From Thermovibrio guaymasensis (GTDB taxonomy: Bacteria; Aquificota; Aquificia; Desulfurobacteriales; Desulfurobacteriaceae), in NCBI RefSeq assembly GCF_003633715.1, contig NZ_RBIE01000006.1:1-46100 (forward strand): 46,100 bases of DNA, in the 5' to 3' direction. The notes beneath the pieces were generated by a model. That model had not been told where the DNA came from and did no database searches. It was given only the letters and a program-made list of their open reading frames with translations. The position numbers and the translations under genes are program-made. This document shows, in pieces, positions 30,111 through 37,322 of the stretch (position 1 is the first letter of the stretch; the number at the start of each line of letters is the position of its first letter).

Positions 30111-30624
30111 CTTCCTTTCTCATTTCCTCATATCTCAATAAAGAATCAATTGCCTCATGAACATCTTTATCCACATCTTTAACCCCGCGCCCACCAGCAC
30201 AAAGCAATTTCTTAACTGCATGCTGAATGCACGGATCCGTAACATCAAATAACTTCAATACACGGTAAACATCAATCTCAAGCAAATTAGATACATCTTT
30301 AAAATAATGAGAGTGTTTCTTTTCAGTGAAAAAATCAGCACCCACAACAGAATCATCTCCTGTTTGATGAGCTTTTCTATCCCAAACTAATTTATCAGCA
30401 TTTTTACTATTGATGGAAGTATATTTAACCCACCGTCCATTTGTGACAGTATTCATAAAACAGTTTTTATCGTTAACAAAATTAATCCCACCGCTTACAT
30501 TCAGTCGAGCTTCGATAGCATCTTCTGGAATTTCAATTTTCTCAACATACTTTGGGCAACAATCCATATCATCACGATAATAATGATACTTTCCATCTTC
30601 AGTTTTTAATAACCATTCTTTCAT
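30094..30624 (-). CDS. Conserved phage protein with C-terminal helical domain
   Basis: A 176-residue protein. The N-terminal third is a beta-rich region around DGKYHYYRDD and CCPKYVEKIEIPEDA. The C-terminal 60 residues, YFKDVSNLLEIDVYRVLKLF to GGRGVKDVDKDVHEAIDSLL, match a widespread phage module of unknown function that often sits near nucleases or nucleotide kinases. Coupled to rusA. Confidence 0.65.
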   Translation of the reverse strand: MKEWLLKTEDGKYHYYRDDMDCCPKYVEKIEIPEDAIEARLNVSGGINFVNDKNCFMNTVTNGRWVKYTSINSKNADKLVWDRKAHQTGDDSVVGADFFTEKKHSHYFKDVSNLLEIDVYRVLKLFDVTDPCIQHAVKKLLCAGGRGVKDVDKDVHEAIDSLLRYEEMRKEDEVNS

Positions 30625-30785
30625 TTCTCACCCTCACATAAAACATAATTACGTTCATCTTCACTTTTCTTAGCTTCTAGCTCAAGGTGAATCTTTTTCC
30701 ATTGCTCTATTAGCATTTCTTTCGTTTCGCCATCAATTAAAGGCTCAGACCCGTTAATCTTGTCGCGCAATTTCTTTAAACTCAT
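30621..30785 (-). CDS. Small charged helical protein
   Basis: A 54-residue frame: MSLKKLRDKINGSEPLIDGE then KEMLIEQWKKIHLELEAKKS, almost wholly helical and charged. ATGA overlaps with both neighbours indicate translational coupling. Function unknown. Confidence 0.6.
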   Translation of the reverse strand: MSLKKLRDKINGSEPLIDGETKEMLIEQWKKIHLELEAKKSEDERNYVLCEGEK

Positions 30786-31357
30786 CCCTCAACTCCCAAT
30801 CCAAATTCAGGATTCATTAACTTAATTGATTTAAACTCCATTTCATGTCTAAAGCTTTTGAATGTAGAAAAGCATGTTAAGCAACAATGATTAGTCTTAA
30901 CCACAAATTCACCATTACCCACTTCTTTCAAATAAGCCTCAAGCTCATGATTAAAGCCAAGCCATTTCTTTTTAAACCCACCATCATTGACATAAATGTC
31001 AGATTCAATGTCACCCAAGAACTGCCACAAATGCATAACGGTATCGGTAGCTAGTTGAAACTCACAATCAACCGTTTCGCCTGTTTTCTCATTAACCGCA
31101 TGAATTCGACTAACGATATGAAAACTTTGCTCTGCTGGGATGGTCTGCGTCTTTAATGCTAAAGCTAGATCACCCTTATGCGCCTTCATCCAGACTTTAA
31201 GAGGAGTATGGGTAGACTCTTGCGGATCCACACCATTAAGCAAGTGATGAAGCTCAATAATATTTTTAGTCTCATTAACTTCCCAAGTCATTTGAAACTT
31301 GTGAACCTTCTGCTTTACAACCTGCTTCCCGTTGTATTTTTTATTTCGCTTTTTCAT
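30782..31357 (-). CDS. Hypothetical early protein
   Basis: A 191-residue protein from the Met at 31357, which overlaps the upstream gene stop. It starts basic (MKKRNKKYNGKQVVKQKVHK), has HLLNGVDPQESTHTPLKVWM in the middle and a HCCLTCFSTF cluster near 155. No family recognised. Position within the replication region suggests a DNA-metabolism role, unproven. Confidence 0.6.
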   Translation of the reverse strand: MKKRNKKYNGKQVVKQKVHKFQMTWEVNETKNIIELHHLLNGVDPQESTHTPLKVWMKAHKGDLALALKTQTIPAEQSFHIVSRIHAVNEKTGETVDCEFQLATDTVMHLWQFLGDIESDIYVNDGGFKKKWLGFNHELEAYLKEVGNGEFVVKTNHCCLTCFSTFKSFRHEMEFKSIKLMNPEFGLGVEG

Positions 31358-31761
31358 ACAGCACCTTTGATTTTTCTTAGCTGCTCTACGACTTGCTTGA
31401 TCTCGTCTTCGGTTTTCCAAGCGCCAAATCTTTGAAAATATGAGTCGTTTTCATTTCCGCAAACACAAGCCCAATCATAATCTTTTCCACCAAGAAGCTT
31501 TAAATACCAATATTTTTCACCCACCTTAGGCTCAAAAGGCTTCGGCAGCTCAAGTTCAAGCTTGACGGTTTGGGGTTTTAGGCGGAATAGTTTTTCATTT
31601 AAATACTTCAAAAAAACATCAACCTTACCATCCATTGAGAGAAAGTACGTTTCAATTCCACTTGAAAACTTACCCTCAATTTCCTCTGGATTTACGCCAT
31701 CCGCCAAAGCTCGCAACGCATCCGCACCGCTAATCAAATCATTATCTTTTAAATCTTCCAT
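31354..31761 (-). CDS. Hypothetical early protein
   Basis: A 135-residue protein from the Met at 31761 (ATG overlaps the stop of the small membrane peptide). Residues LISGADALRALADGVNPEEI resemble the short helical opening of several phage proteins in which a substrate or DNA-interacting region follows; the second half has EPKVGEKYWYL and CGNENDSYFQRFGAW. No function assigned. Confidence 0.6.
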   Translation of the reverse strand: MEDLKDNDLISGADALRALADGVNPEEIEGKFSSGIETYFLSMDGKVDVFLKYLNEKLFRLKPQTVKLELELPKPFEPKVGEKYWYLKLLGGKDYDWACVCGNENDSYFQRFGAWKTEDEIKQVVEQLRKIKGAV

Positions 31762-31874
31762 CACACACCCCACACCATATTGTGAATTAACTTACTTAAC
31801 CCCATTACTGCAAAAATCACGATCAAATAAAACAAAACCATGACTTTTGCAAATTCTATAAACTCTTTGCTCAT
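31761..31874 (-). CDS. Small membrane peptide
   Basis: A 37-residue frame MSKEFIEFAKVMVLFYLIVI with one membrane span (about 10-29). ATGA overlap with the gene before and TGATG overlap with the gene after. Function unknown, perhaps linked to the immunity-like gene upstream. Confidence 0.5.
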   Translation of the reverse strand: MSKEFIEFAKVMVLFYLIVIFAVMGLSKLIHNMVWGV

Positions 31875-32082
31875 TTGTTGTTAATCTGGTTATTTACGAT
31901 TACTGTCTGGTTGCCGCCTTTATTTGACAATGACCAGAACAAGCTCCAGAACCAGAACAATACAGACCAACCTAAAAACAAATTCATTGCAAAGATTGAC
32001 CATTTACTTGCATGCCACGCATAAAACCAATAATACTAGGCGCGAAATACATAATTACTGTAAAAACTAAAACCAATTCCAT
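31871..32082 (-). pseudogene. Superinfection immunity-like membrane protein, split by a frameshift
   Basis: Frame one (31984-32082, 32 aa) begins MELVLVFTVIMYFAPSIIGF, matching the first span of the superinfection immunity family (Imm_superinfect). The second span, IFAMNLFLGWSVLFWFW, follows in another frame (31871-31987). One extra base in the four-T run at 32023-32026 joins them as ...PSIIGFYAWHASKWSIF..., which aligns with the family without gaps, including the conserved His. So this is a damaged gene, a sequencing error, or a case of slippage. The second part could also start alone at 31987, with ATGA coupling. Confidence 0.65.
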
Positions 32083-32112
32083 AATAAAACTCTCTGTTAA
32101 TTTATATTCTCA

Positions 32113-32141
32113 ATAGTAAATACTATCGAGAACAATTGCAA
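32113..32141 (-). promoter_or_regulatory. Early promoter with paired recurrent motif
   Basis: On the minus strand TTGCAA (32136-32141), 17 bp and TACTAT (32113-32118), then TGAGAATATAA. A second, inverted copy (GTTCTCGATAGTA) fills the spacer, making a 26-bp dyad centred at about 32119. This is the best operator candidate of the set. Confidence 0.75.
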
Positions 32142-32153
32142 CTGTTTTTTAAA

Positions 32154-32444
32154 TTATTTGCATGTGATTATGGGTTTAATCCTAAATCTCGCATCAAATA
32201 TATTTAAGATAACCTTGTTTGGATAATAACGCCGACGCAAGCCAGCCGGTCCCGCAGCAACAAATTCATAATTCGAAGTCATAAAATCACCATCCCGACA
32301 ACTCGAACTTATTAGAATAACCCTTGTTTTGTACTTAGAGTCATAAAAACATGTTTGACCAATAAATGAATCACGCATCATTTTGTCGAAATTATAAAAT
32401 CTATCATCTGATTTTCTAAACCAAGATTTTAGTATATTTTTCAC
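32154..32444 (-). CDS. Hypothetical protein
   Basis: A 96-residue protein (MKNILKSWFRKSDDRFYNFD) with a central FIGQTCFYDSKYKTRVILIS and a basic second half (GLRRRYYPNKVILN). It overlaps its neighbour by ATGA. Function unknown. Confidence 0.55.
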   Translation of the reverse strand: MKNILKSWFRKSDDRFYNFDKMMRDSFIGQTCFYDSKYKTRVILISSSCRDGDFMTSNYEFVAAGPAGLRRRYYPNKVILNIFDARFRIKPIITCK

Positions 32445-32710
32445 AATCTACACCCCTTCTCTATCTCTTCATCCGTTGCGTGACGTAAACATTTAGTACC
32501 TGCGCGCAAACTATCAATCTTGTGGATAACACTGTCTTTGCTATATTCCTCCTTAAATACAACAAGGTCGCCTATTTCAAAAATATTGTTTTGTCGGCGG
32601 TATTCGAGTAAAGCTGATTTTAATTCATCATAGTGCTTTTTTAGCCCTATTTGCGACATTTTTAAGCTTTTTGCTGCCCCATATCCACCCAATCTATCAA
32701 TTAAATTCAT
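32441..32710 (-). CDS. IGD-type protein with helical N-terminus
   Basis: An 89-residue protein. Residues 1-40 are helical (LKKHYDELKSALLEYRRQNN), then FEIGDLVVFKEEY and a beta-like region related to the small IGD proteins at 22939 and 27231. Function unknown. Confidence 0.6.
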   Translation of the reverse strand: MNLIDRLGGYGAAKSLKMSQIGLKKHYDELKSALLEYRRQNNIFEIGDLVVFKEEYSKDSVIHKIDSLRAGTKCLRHATDEEIEKGCRL

Positions 32711-32916
32711 TTAAAAATCCTCTTGGCTTTTTCTGTTACTTTGTAAAAATTACCGTCTTTTTCAACAAATCCAAGCTTAATAAACTCTCGAATAATTACG
32801 TTAGCTTGCGGTTGAGAAATCTCAAAGTATTCTTCAAAATCCAATCTACTAAAATACTTTTTTGCATAAAAACTTAAGTAGTGAAGCATCTCAATTCGTT
32901 TTTCAAATATTGACAT
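32707..32916 (-). CDS. Winged-helix protein
   Basis: A 69-residue protein from the Met at 32916: MSIFEKRIEMLHYLSFYAKK, then DFEEYFEISQPQANVIIREF (helix-turn-helix) and KLGFVEKDGNFYKVTEKAKR (wing). It lies behind the P-like helicase loader and probably binds DNA. A regulatory or replication role is possible. Confidence 0.6.
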   Translation of the reverse strand: MSIFEKRIEMLHYLSFYAKKYFSRLDFEEYFEISQPQANVIIREFIKLGFVEKDGNFYKVTEKAKRIFK

Positions 32917-32917
32917 A

Positions 32918-33622
32918 TTAATCACCTTTAATAAGTTGCAATGAAGCTTGCTGAACTGTCATTCCAGAGTCCACAAGGGCTTGCAATTTAGCTTTTGTTT
33001 CATCCCACTTTTCCTTTTGCTCTTCTGTTTCAAACTCTAAATAGTTCTTAGGAATAGCCTTATATTTTGGTTTATCAATTTTAGGCGGTTCAATCCAAAT
33101 AGATTGACTTTCACCTTTAGCAACAAACTCTTTTACCACCTCTACATAAGCATCTTTAAATGCCTCATAAGCATAATATTTTGCTTTCTCGTAATTATTA
33201 GCCCATTGCAACTGATTAAACATGCCGTAAACGCGATTGTAAGCCTCTCTCTCCGCGTTTGTGATCTTAGTTGTGCAATCTATCAACCAAGCCTCAATAT
33301 TCGCCAATGCGGCGTTTTTAGTGCGATATGACGCATGTATTGGGTCAATATCAGAAGTAAATCCCTTAATCCCAAGACACCATTTACGGAACATAGCTGG
33401 ATCTGGACAATACCCATTGTCGCGCACTTGAATCATTCCCTTTTCAATTTGATCTCGTGTTAAGCCATCAAGACACAACTTGAACGCATAGGCAATTTGT
33501 TCACTAGTCAGTCCAGCAAAGGTTTTTTCAAATGAACGTGGAGCAATACCCTTGATTGTTGCGGCTACGTTTACTGGATTGATTGGCTCAACTTGTTTTT
33601 CAGTATGGTGTGTAATTTGCAT
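32918..33622 (-). CDS. Replication protein P-like helicase loader
   Basis: A 234-residue protein similar to lambda gpP-type loaders: residues 40-85 contain LTSEQIAYAFKLCLDGLTRD, QVRDNGYCPDPAMFRKWCLG, a typical pattern of that family, and the C-terminal half is helical and charged. It would bring the host DnaB helicase to the origin bound by the O-like protein. It overlaps the O-like gene by 23 nt, as in lambdoid replication modules. Confidence 0.75.
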   Translation of the reverse strand: MQITHHTEKQVEPINPVNVAATIKGIAPRSFEKTFAGLTSEQIAYAFKLCLDGLTRDQIEKGMIQVRDNGYCPDPAMFRKWCLGIKGFTSDIDPIHASYRTKNAALANIEAWLIDCTTKITNAEREAYNRVYGMFNQLQWANNYEKAKYYAYEAFKDAYVEVVKEFVAKGESQSIWIEPPKIDKPKYKAIPKNYLEFETEEQKEKWDETKAKLQALVDSGMTVQQASLQLIKGD

Positions 33623-34370
33623 TTTCTAACTCCCATTGTTCGCTCAATTGTTGAAGTTCTTGCATTCGGTTGTTTTGTGGTTGACTGAAATGTTTATCTT
33701 GCTTTGGCATATAAACATCAGACCAACTTGAAACAATCGAATTTTCCAGTGCCTGTTTTGCATGAATACCAAAACCATCTAACTTCTTCAGAATCTTTTT
33801 TGCTGCCAATTCAGAAAGTGGTTTCTTGATTGATTTACGCATTTCAACAAAATCAATCCAATCTTTCTTTTCTACGTTTGAAGGTAGTTCACAATCAACA
33901 GGGTCAAATTTTTTTACTTCGCCCTTATTAATATTAGTATCTTTAATAGTTTCTTTTGATAGTTTCTTTTGTGTGTCAAAATTCTTTACCTTTAGAAGTA
34001 AAAATTCTTTACCTTTGATGTTAAAATTTTTTACTAGTAAAGATTTTTTACCTCTAAATTTTAAGAAAACACCATCATGAGAAAATGAAAGATTTAATTC
34101 ATATTCATTACCGTGTTTTGTAAATCTAGTCTTCTTAATAAGACCAAGATTTATTAACTCATCAATAGCTTTAATTACAGTTGGCTTTGACTTTCCTGTT
34201 AGTTCCATGAATTGACTAATTGCAATAGCATCACGTTTTTGATCCCATCCTTTTGTTTTGCGGATAAGAACAACATAAATCTTAAATGCTGAATCACTTA
34301 ACTTTGCCGCTAAATCATCAATTACAACATTAGGGACTTGCGTGTAGTTGGGCGCATAAACCTTACTCAT
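33600..34370 (-). CDS. Replication initiator O-like protein
   Basis: A 256-residue protein from the Met at 34370 (MSKVYAPNYTQVPNVVID). The N-terminal 100 residues are a winged helix typical of phage O proteins (SDSAFKIYVVLIRKTKGWDQ, then ELTGKSKPTVIKAIDELINL). The middle (about 105-135) is encoded by AT-rich repeats. The C-terminus would contact the P-like loader. In lambda the origin lies within O, and the repeats here fit that design. The longer frame to 34460 is an overlap with the Phd-like gene. Confidence 0.8.
   Translation of the reverse strand: MSKVYAPNYTQVPNVVIDDLAAKLSDSAFKIYVVLIRKTKGWDQKRDAIAISQFMELTGKSKPTVIKAIDELINLGLIKKTRFTKHGNEYELNLSFSHDGVFLKFRGKKSLLVKNFNIKGKEFLLLKVKNFDTQKKLSKETIKDTNINKGEVKKFDPVDCELPSNVEKKDWIDFVEMRKSIKKPLSELAAKKILKKLDGFGIHAKQALENSIVSSWSDVYMPKQDKHFSQPQNNRMQELQQLSEQWELENANYTPY
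33976..34057. other. Iteron array, candidate replication origin
   Basis: Four repeats of the form GTAAA(A/G)ATT(C/T)TTTAC on the plus strand, with the ATT(C/T)TTTAC cores beginning at 33981, 34004, 34026 and 34043. They are imperfect palindromes, located in the O-like gene like the lambda iterons, and lie in an AT-rich stretch. A further degenerate copy may lie at 33905-33917. Confidence 0.65.
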
Positions 34371-34674
34371 CTTTATCTGACTCGCACAAGTGGGAAATAT
34401 CATCAATGGCGCTTGCAATGTGAGACAAAACAACATCACCATAACCATACTTTGCTTCACGGATAGCTACTTGCAAATTTGATTTGCATGACTTAATTGC
34501 TTCCTGCAAAGTTTTATTATTTTCTTCACGTTCTAGCAATTGATTCATGCGCTTAGGTGGCAAAACATAAGCTAATGGGCTTCCATACTTTGTTATAATT
34601 GCCGGGCGAGCCAATCCAACCAATAAAGCTGGATCTTTCTTAATTTCACTTAGTTTTAAAATATTGGTAATCAT
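34363..34674 (-). CDS. Orphan Phd/YefM-like antitoxin or repressor
   Basis: A 103-residue protein whose first 50 residues have the Phd/YefM pattern (NILKLSEIKKDPALLVGLAR, IITKYGSPLAYVLP). The C-terminal half is helical without a known fold. No toxin gene adjoins it: the next genes are O-like and Rha-like. It may therefore be a regulator, or an antitoxin that neutralises a host toxin. A palindrome in its promoter suggests autoregulation. It overlaps the O-like gene by 8 nt. Confidence 0.65.
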   Translation of the reverse strand: MITNILKLSEIKKDPALLVGLARPAIITKYGSPLAYVLPPKRMNQLLEREENNKTLQEAIKSCKSNLQVAIREAKYGYGDVVLSHIASAIDDISHLCESDKDE

Positions 34675-34699
34675 TCAGTTCTCCTTAATTTGTTATTAA

Positions 34700-34729
34700 A
34701 ATATAGTACTAAATTTGGTACTTGTAAAA
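34700..34729 (-). promoter_or_regulatory. Promoter with palindromic operator for the Phd-like gene
   Basis: On the minus strand TTTACA, a 17-bp spacer and TATATT. The spacer is filled by GTACCAAATTTAGTAC (34706-34721), a near-perfect 16-bp palindrome, so binding would block RNA polymerase directly. Phd-type proteins usually bind such dyads in their own promoters. Confidence 0.65.
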
Positions 34730-34809
34730 TCAATAATTCAAATATAAAAAATCAGAAAAACTGATATATAAGTTAAAAAAATACGCCCAAAATTGAGCGC
34801 ATCTTGTGC

Positions 34810-35526
34810 TTAAACTATACCTTCACTGGTAAGCTTCTCTATTACCCATTGTTCGCCTTTGTTCGTGAAGCGTGACTGGTTATAGCCATTGTCAGTCTTT
34901 TTCATCACGCCCAAGCCCTTGTCGATAAACCATTGTTGAAATACTCGACCTGTCTTGATTGCTCGGTTATAAACATCGAACTGCTCTAACTGCTTATTCA
35001 ATGCTGTGCCACTCATGCCAAGCTTTTGACCTACCGTAGTGGCATTCATGTAATTATTCACATCCGCTACACGGTCAAAGTATTCAACCTTTGGAGCAGC
35101 AAGCTCTAATTGTTTTTGAGCAATCAGCTTTGCTTCAACTTCATCGGCCCAAGCTCTTGCAGCTTCAACTGGATTTGTGAAATCAGGTAATTGCGGTTTT
35201 GATAATTTATTTTCCAATTCTGTCATTCGATCAAAAACCAATGCCTGCAATTCATAACTGTAAGACATAGCCATAAGACACGCTTCACGCTTATAAAATA
35301 CATAACATGGCAATGATCGACCACTTGCATCTTTATACACTGAACGATAATTTTCGCTCAGCTCACCAAGAACCTTTTGAACTTTCGCCATAAAGTCTGC
35401 GTGGCGAAGCTGAATTGGTTGATCATCATTTTTTGCACGATATTCATTAATAAAATCCACGATTTCTAACGATGACATTTGTGGGATTTGCTTTGAAGTG
35501 GTATTAAGCACTTGTAGATTTTTCAT
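34810..35526 (-). CDS. Rha-like regulatory protein with C-terminal KilA-C/ANT-type domain
   Basis: A 238-residue protein. Residues 1-105 resemble the Rha family (SSLEIVDFINEYRAKND, KVLGELSENYRSVYKDASGR, FYKREACLMAMSYSYELQAL). After a linker, residues 140-235 resemble the phage antirepressor C-terminal domain (YFDRVADVNNYMNATTVGQK, LNKQLEQFDVYNRAIKTGRV, then SRFTNKGEQWVIEKL). This fits an antirepressor or lytic regulator. It is encoded before the Phd-like gene on the early minus-strand arm. Confidence 0.75.
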   Translation of the reverse strand: MKNLQVLNTTSKQIPQMSSLEIVDFINEYRAKNDDQPIQLRHADFMAKVQKVLGELSENYRSVYKDASGRSLPCYVFYKREACLMAMSYSYELQALVFDRMTELENKLSKPQLPDFTNPVEAARAWADEVEAKLIAQKQLELAAPKVEYFDRVADVNNYMNATTVGQKLGMSGTALNKQLEQFDVYNRAIKTGRVFQQWFIDKGLGVMKKTDNGYNQSRFTNKGEQWVIEKLTSEGIV

Positions 35527-35535
35527 TTTTAATTC

Positions 35536-35763
35536 TCACTGAATACGAGTTACAATTACATTGTTTCCAACTTGAGTTGTATTAAACTTTCGATCACCAT
35601 ATCGGCGAATAGCATCACGGACTTTTGTTCTCTTAGTGTTTTCAATAATCGTACTTTCAAGCAGCTTTAATTCGCCTAAAAATAAAAATGAAGTTGCTGG
35701 CTTAGACAATTCTAATCTCCTTTTGCTTTGTGTGATGTCATTATGTGATGTTTTATTAGTCAT
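35536..35763 (-). CDS. Small basic protein
   Basis: A 75-residue, Lys/Arg-rich protein (LELSKPATSFLFLGELKLLE, then TKRTKVRDAIRRYGDRKFNT). It is the first gene after the promoter at 35798-35826 and may bind nucleic acid. No family recognised. Confidence 0.5.
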   Translation of the reverse strand: MTNKTSHNDITQSKRRLELSKPATSFLFLGELKLLESTIIENTKRTKVRDAIRRYGDRKFNTTQVGNNVIVTRIQ

Positions 35764-35797
35764 GTCTAATAAATAATTTTTATCAATTAAATTAAAG

Positions 35798-35826
35798 TTA
35801 ATAATAAAAACTTATATAAATGGCAA
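35798..35826 (-). promoter_or_regulatory. Promoter candidate for the Rha-like/replication segment
   Basis: On the minus strand TTGCCA (35821-35826), 17 bp and TATTAA (35798-35803), 35 nt before the first ATG and next to the methyltransferase terminator. It would start the replication transcript. It lacks the recurrent motif. Confidence 0.45.
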
Positions 35827-35847
35827 ATAAAAAGCCCCGAAGGGCTT
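35826..35847 (-). terminator. Intrinsic terminator after the third methyltransferase
   Basis: On the minus strand AAGCCC, loop TTCG, GGGCTT, then TTTATTT. It starts 4 nt beyond the methyltransferase stop. Confidence 0.85.
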
Positions 35848-35850
35848 AAT

Positions 35851-36567
35851 TTATGCAGATTCAATCCTTTGTTTGGCTATATTGAAGTAATTTTCATCAA
35901 GTTCTATTCCTATAAAATTCCTGTTTGTATTCACGCATGCAACGCCAGTTGAACCGCTACCCATTGTGAAGTCCAGTACCGTTTCACCTTCCTGCGTGTA
36001 AGTTTTGATCAGGTATTCAAGCAAAGCTACAGGTTTTTGGGTTTTATGAAAACCACCTTCACTTTCTGCTGTTTTGAAATATTGAACACTTCTAGGAAAC
36101 CTAAGACCATCACTTTTCACCTCAACCTGATTAAACTGACCATAAACATCATTATTTGTTTGCTCTTTCCTAACACCCTTGTTATAAGCTTCACCTTTTG
36201 TCATTTGTGGTTTATATATTGGTTGTTTAGAGTAAAAAACTGATACCGTTTCATGTGCTCTTAAAGGTTGCCTTTTACTATTAAGGAATCCTGTAGCCTT
36301 TGATTTTTCCCAAATCCAATCATATCTGAACATTTTTAAATTGGAGCAACGCAGCAATGAGCTAAAAGGTTCTGAACCAAACAATACAATCGCACCATTA
36401 GGTTTGATAATTCGCTTCAATTCAGCCCACATCGGCTCAAACGGAATAACGCTATCCCACTTACATGCAGTTGTTCCATAAGGTGGATCTGTTAAAACCA
36501 TATCAACTGATCCATCTGGTATAGTTTTCATTAGTTCTAGGCAATCACCATGCATTAAATTAATCAT
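35851..36567 (-). CDS. Beta-class DNA methyltransferase (N6-adenine or N4-cytosine)
   Basis: A 238-residue enzyme from the Met at 36567 (GGAG about 9 nt upstream). Motif IV DPPYGTT lies early (about 29-35) and motif I, DFTMGSGSTGVA, late (about 203-214), the circularly permuted beta-class order. HKTQKPVALLEYL is the usual segment before motif I. Both N6-adenine and N4-cytosine enzymes have this layout; DPPY suggests adenine. No nuclease is adjacent. It belongs to the first minus-strand early transcript, so would act early against restriction. Confidence 0.9.
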   Translation of the reverse strand: MINLMHGDCLELMKTIPDGSVDMVLTDPPYGTTACKWDSVIPFEPMWAELKRIIKPNGAIVLFGSEPFSSLLRCSNLKMFRYDWIWEKSKATGFLNSKRQPLRAHETVSVFYSKQPIYKPQMTKGEAYNKGVRKEQTNNDVYGQFNQVEVKSDGLRFPRSVQYFKTAESEGGFHKTQKPVALLEYLIKTYTQEGETVLDFTMGSGSTGVACVNTNRNFIGIELDENYFNIAKQRIESA

Positions 36568-36806
36568 TTCTTGCTCTCCTTCCAGCAATCAAAACATTCA
36601 TTGTTATAAACACGTCTTAGTAATGAGCCGCATTTGCAAGGCTTGGTATGCTCATAAAATCTCTTGCCCATAGACCTAGCATTTGACCTTGCAATTACAT
36701 TTGGGCTTATATCCTTTCTAGGCTCTTTATCGCTAATCTTAAATGGTATAGCTGCATAGCCAAAACGGTCAGGGTTCATAAAGCCGTCATTAATTACGTG
36801 GTTCAT
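36564..36806 (-). CDS. Small zinc-ribbon protein
   Basis: An 80-residue protein with a basic N-terminal part (RSNARSMGKRFYEHTKPCKC) and C-x-C ... C-x-x-C sites (CKCGSLLRRVYNNECFDCW), consistent with a zinc ribbon. It overlaps the methyltransferase start by 4 nt (ATGA). Confidence 0.65.
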   Translation of the reverse strand: MNHVINDGFMNPDRFGYAAIPFKISDKEPRKDISPNVIARSNARSMGKRFYEHTKPCKCGSLLRRVYNNECFDCWKESKK

Positions 36807-36982
36807 TTCACATCCTTTTCATCAATCAAGATAAAGTTATCAATTGTAAAAATAATATCCTTATAGTTGGTACAACACTTTATCCATTGCTTTACATTTG
36901 GCGACCACATCGACACAAACCTATTACCAATGACTCGATAAAACATGTTGTTGTTTCTGTTTTTCAAATATTGAATTACCAT
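36803..36982 (-). CDS. Small hypothetical protein
   Basis: A 59-residue frame: MVIQYLKNRNNNMFYRVIGN, then FVSMWSPNVKQWIKCCTNYK. Coupled at both ends (TAATG and ATGA overlaps). Function unknown. Confidence 0.55.
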   Translation of the reverse strand: MVIQYLKNRNNNMFYRVIGNRFVSMWSPNVKQWIKCCTNYKDIIFTIDNFILIDEKDVK

Positions 36983-37221
36983 TATTTCTTCACCTCAATA
37001 ACTTTCTTGCAATCCAAACATCTGAGCGTAATTATCTCAGTTTGATTTAAATTGGTATCGAAAGTTGTAGTTTTATTAATTTGCTTGCATTGATCATGTG
37101 GGCATTTGTCTTGCTTTTCTTTATCTCGCTTAGCATGGTATTTATCGACAGCAAAGCATATTCCCCACATGATTATCAGGAAAACGACAAGCCTAGTTAA
37201 GTCTTCAAAAAAATAATGCAT
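36982..37221 (-). CDS. Membrane protein with cytosolic zinc-ribbon
   Basis: A 79-residue protein from the Met at 37221. One membrane span (about 8-25, LTRLVVFLIIMWGICFAV), then a basic linker and a domain with C-P-H-x-x-C ... C-L-D-C, suggesting zinc binding. An early protein placed just before the methyltransferase cluster. Function unknown. Confidence 0.6.
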   Translation of the reverse strand: MHYFFEDLTRLVVFLIIMWGICFAVDKYHAKRDKEKQDKCPHDQCKQINKTTTFDTNLNQTEIITLRCLDCKKVIEVKK

Positions 37222-37256
37222 AAACACCTCAAAATAAAACCAATCTTACCTAATTA

Positions 37257-37272
37257 ATTCTCAATAGTAAAC
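37257..37272 (-). promoter_or_regulatory. Recurrent motif copy upstream of the 36982 gene
   Basis: On the minus strand TTTACTATTGAGAAT, about 35 nt before the gene start. The TACTAT could be a -10 box, but no good -35 is seen at the right distance; TTTACT-17-TAAGAT is an alternative. Confidence 0.5.
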
Positions 37273-37281
37273 TATATATGC

Positions 37282-37305
37282 AAAATAAAACCCTCACTAG
37301 GAGGG
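37282..37305 (-). terminator. Intrinsic terminator after the Cro-like gene
   Basis: On the minus strand CCCTC, loop CTAGT, GAGGG, then TTTTATTTT. It isolates the small repressor gene from the next early transcript. Confidence 0.75.
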
Positions 37306-37322
37306 TTGATTGCTGTAAATTA

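Noticed and set aside
33600-34460. O-like protein started at 34460
   Set aside because: The first 30 codons overlap the Phd-like gene out of frame and look unlike an O protein; Met at 34370 gives the usual N-terminus.
34363-34674. Complete type II toxin-antitoxin pair
   Set aside because: Only the Phd-like protein is seen; neither neighbour resembles a Doc, YoeB or RelE toxin.
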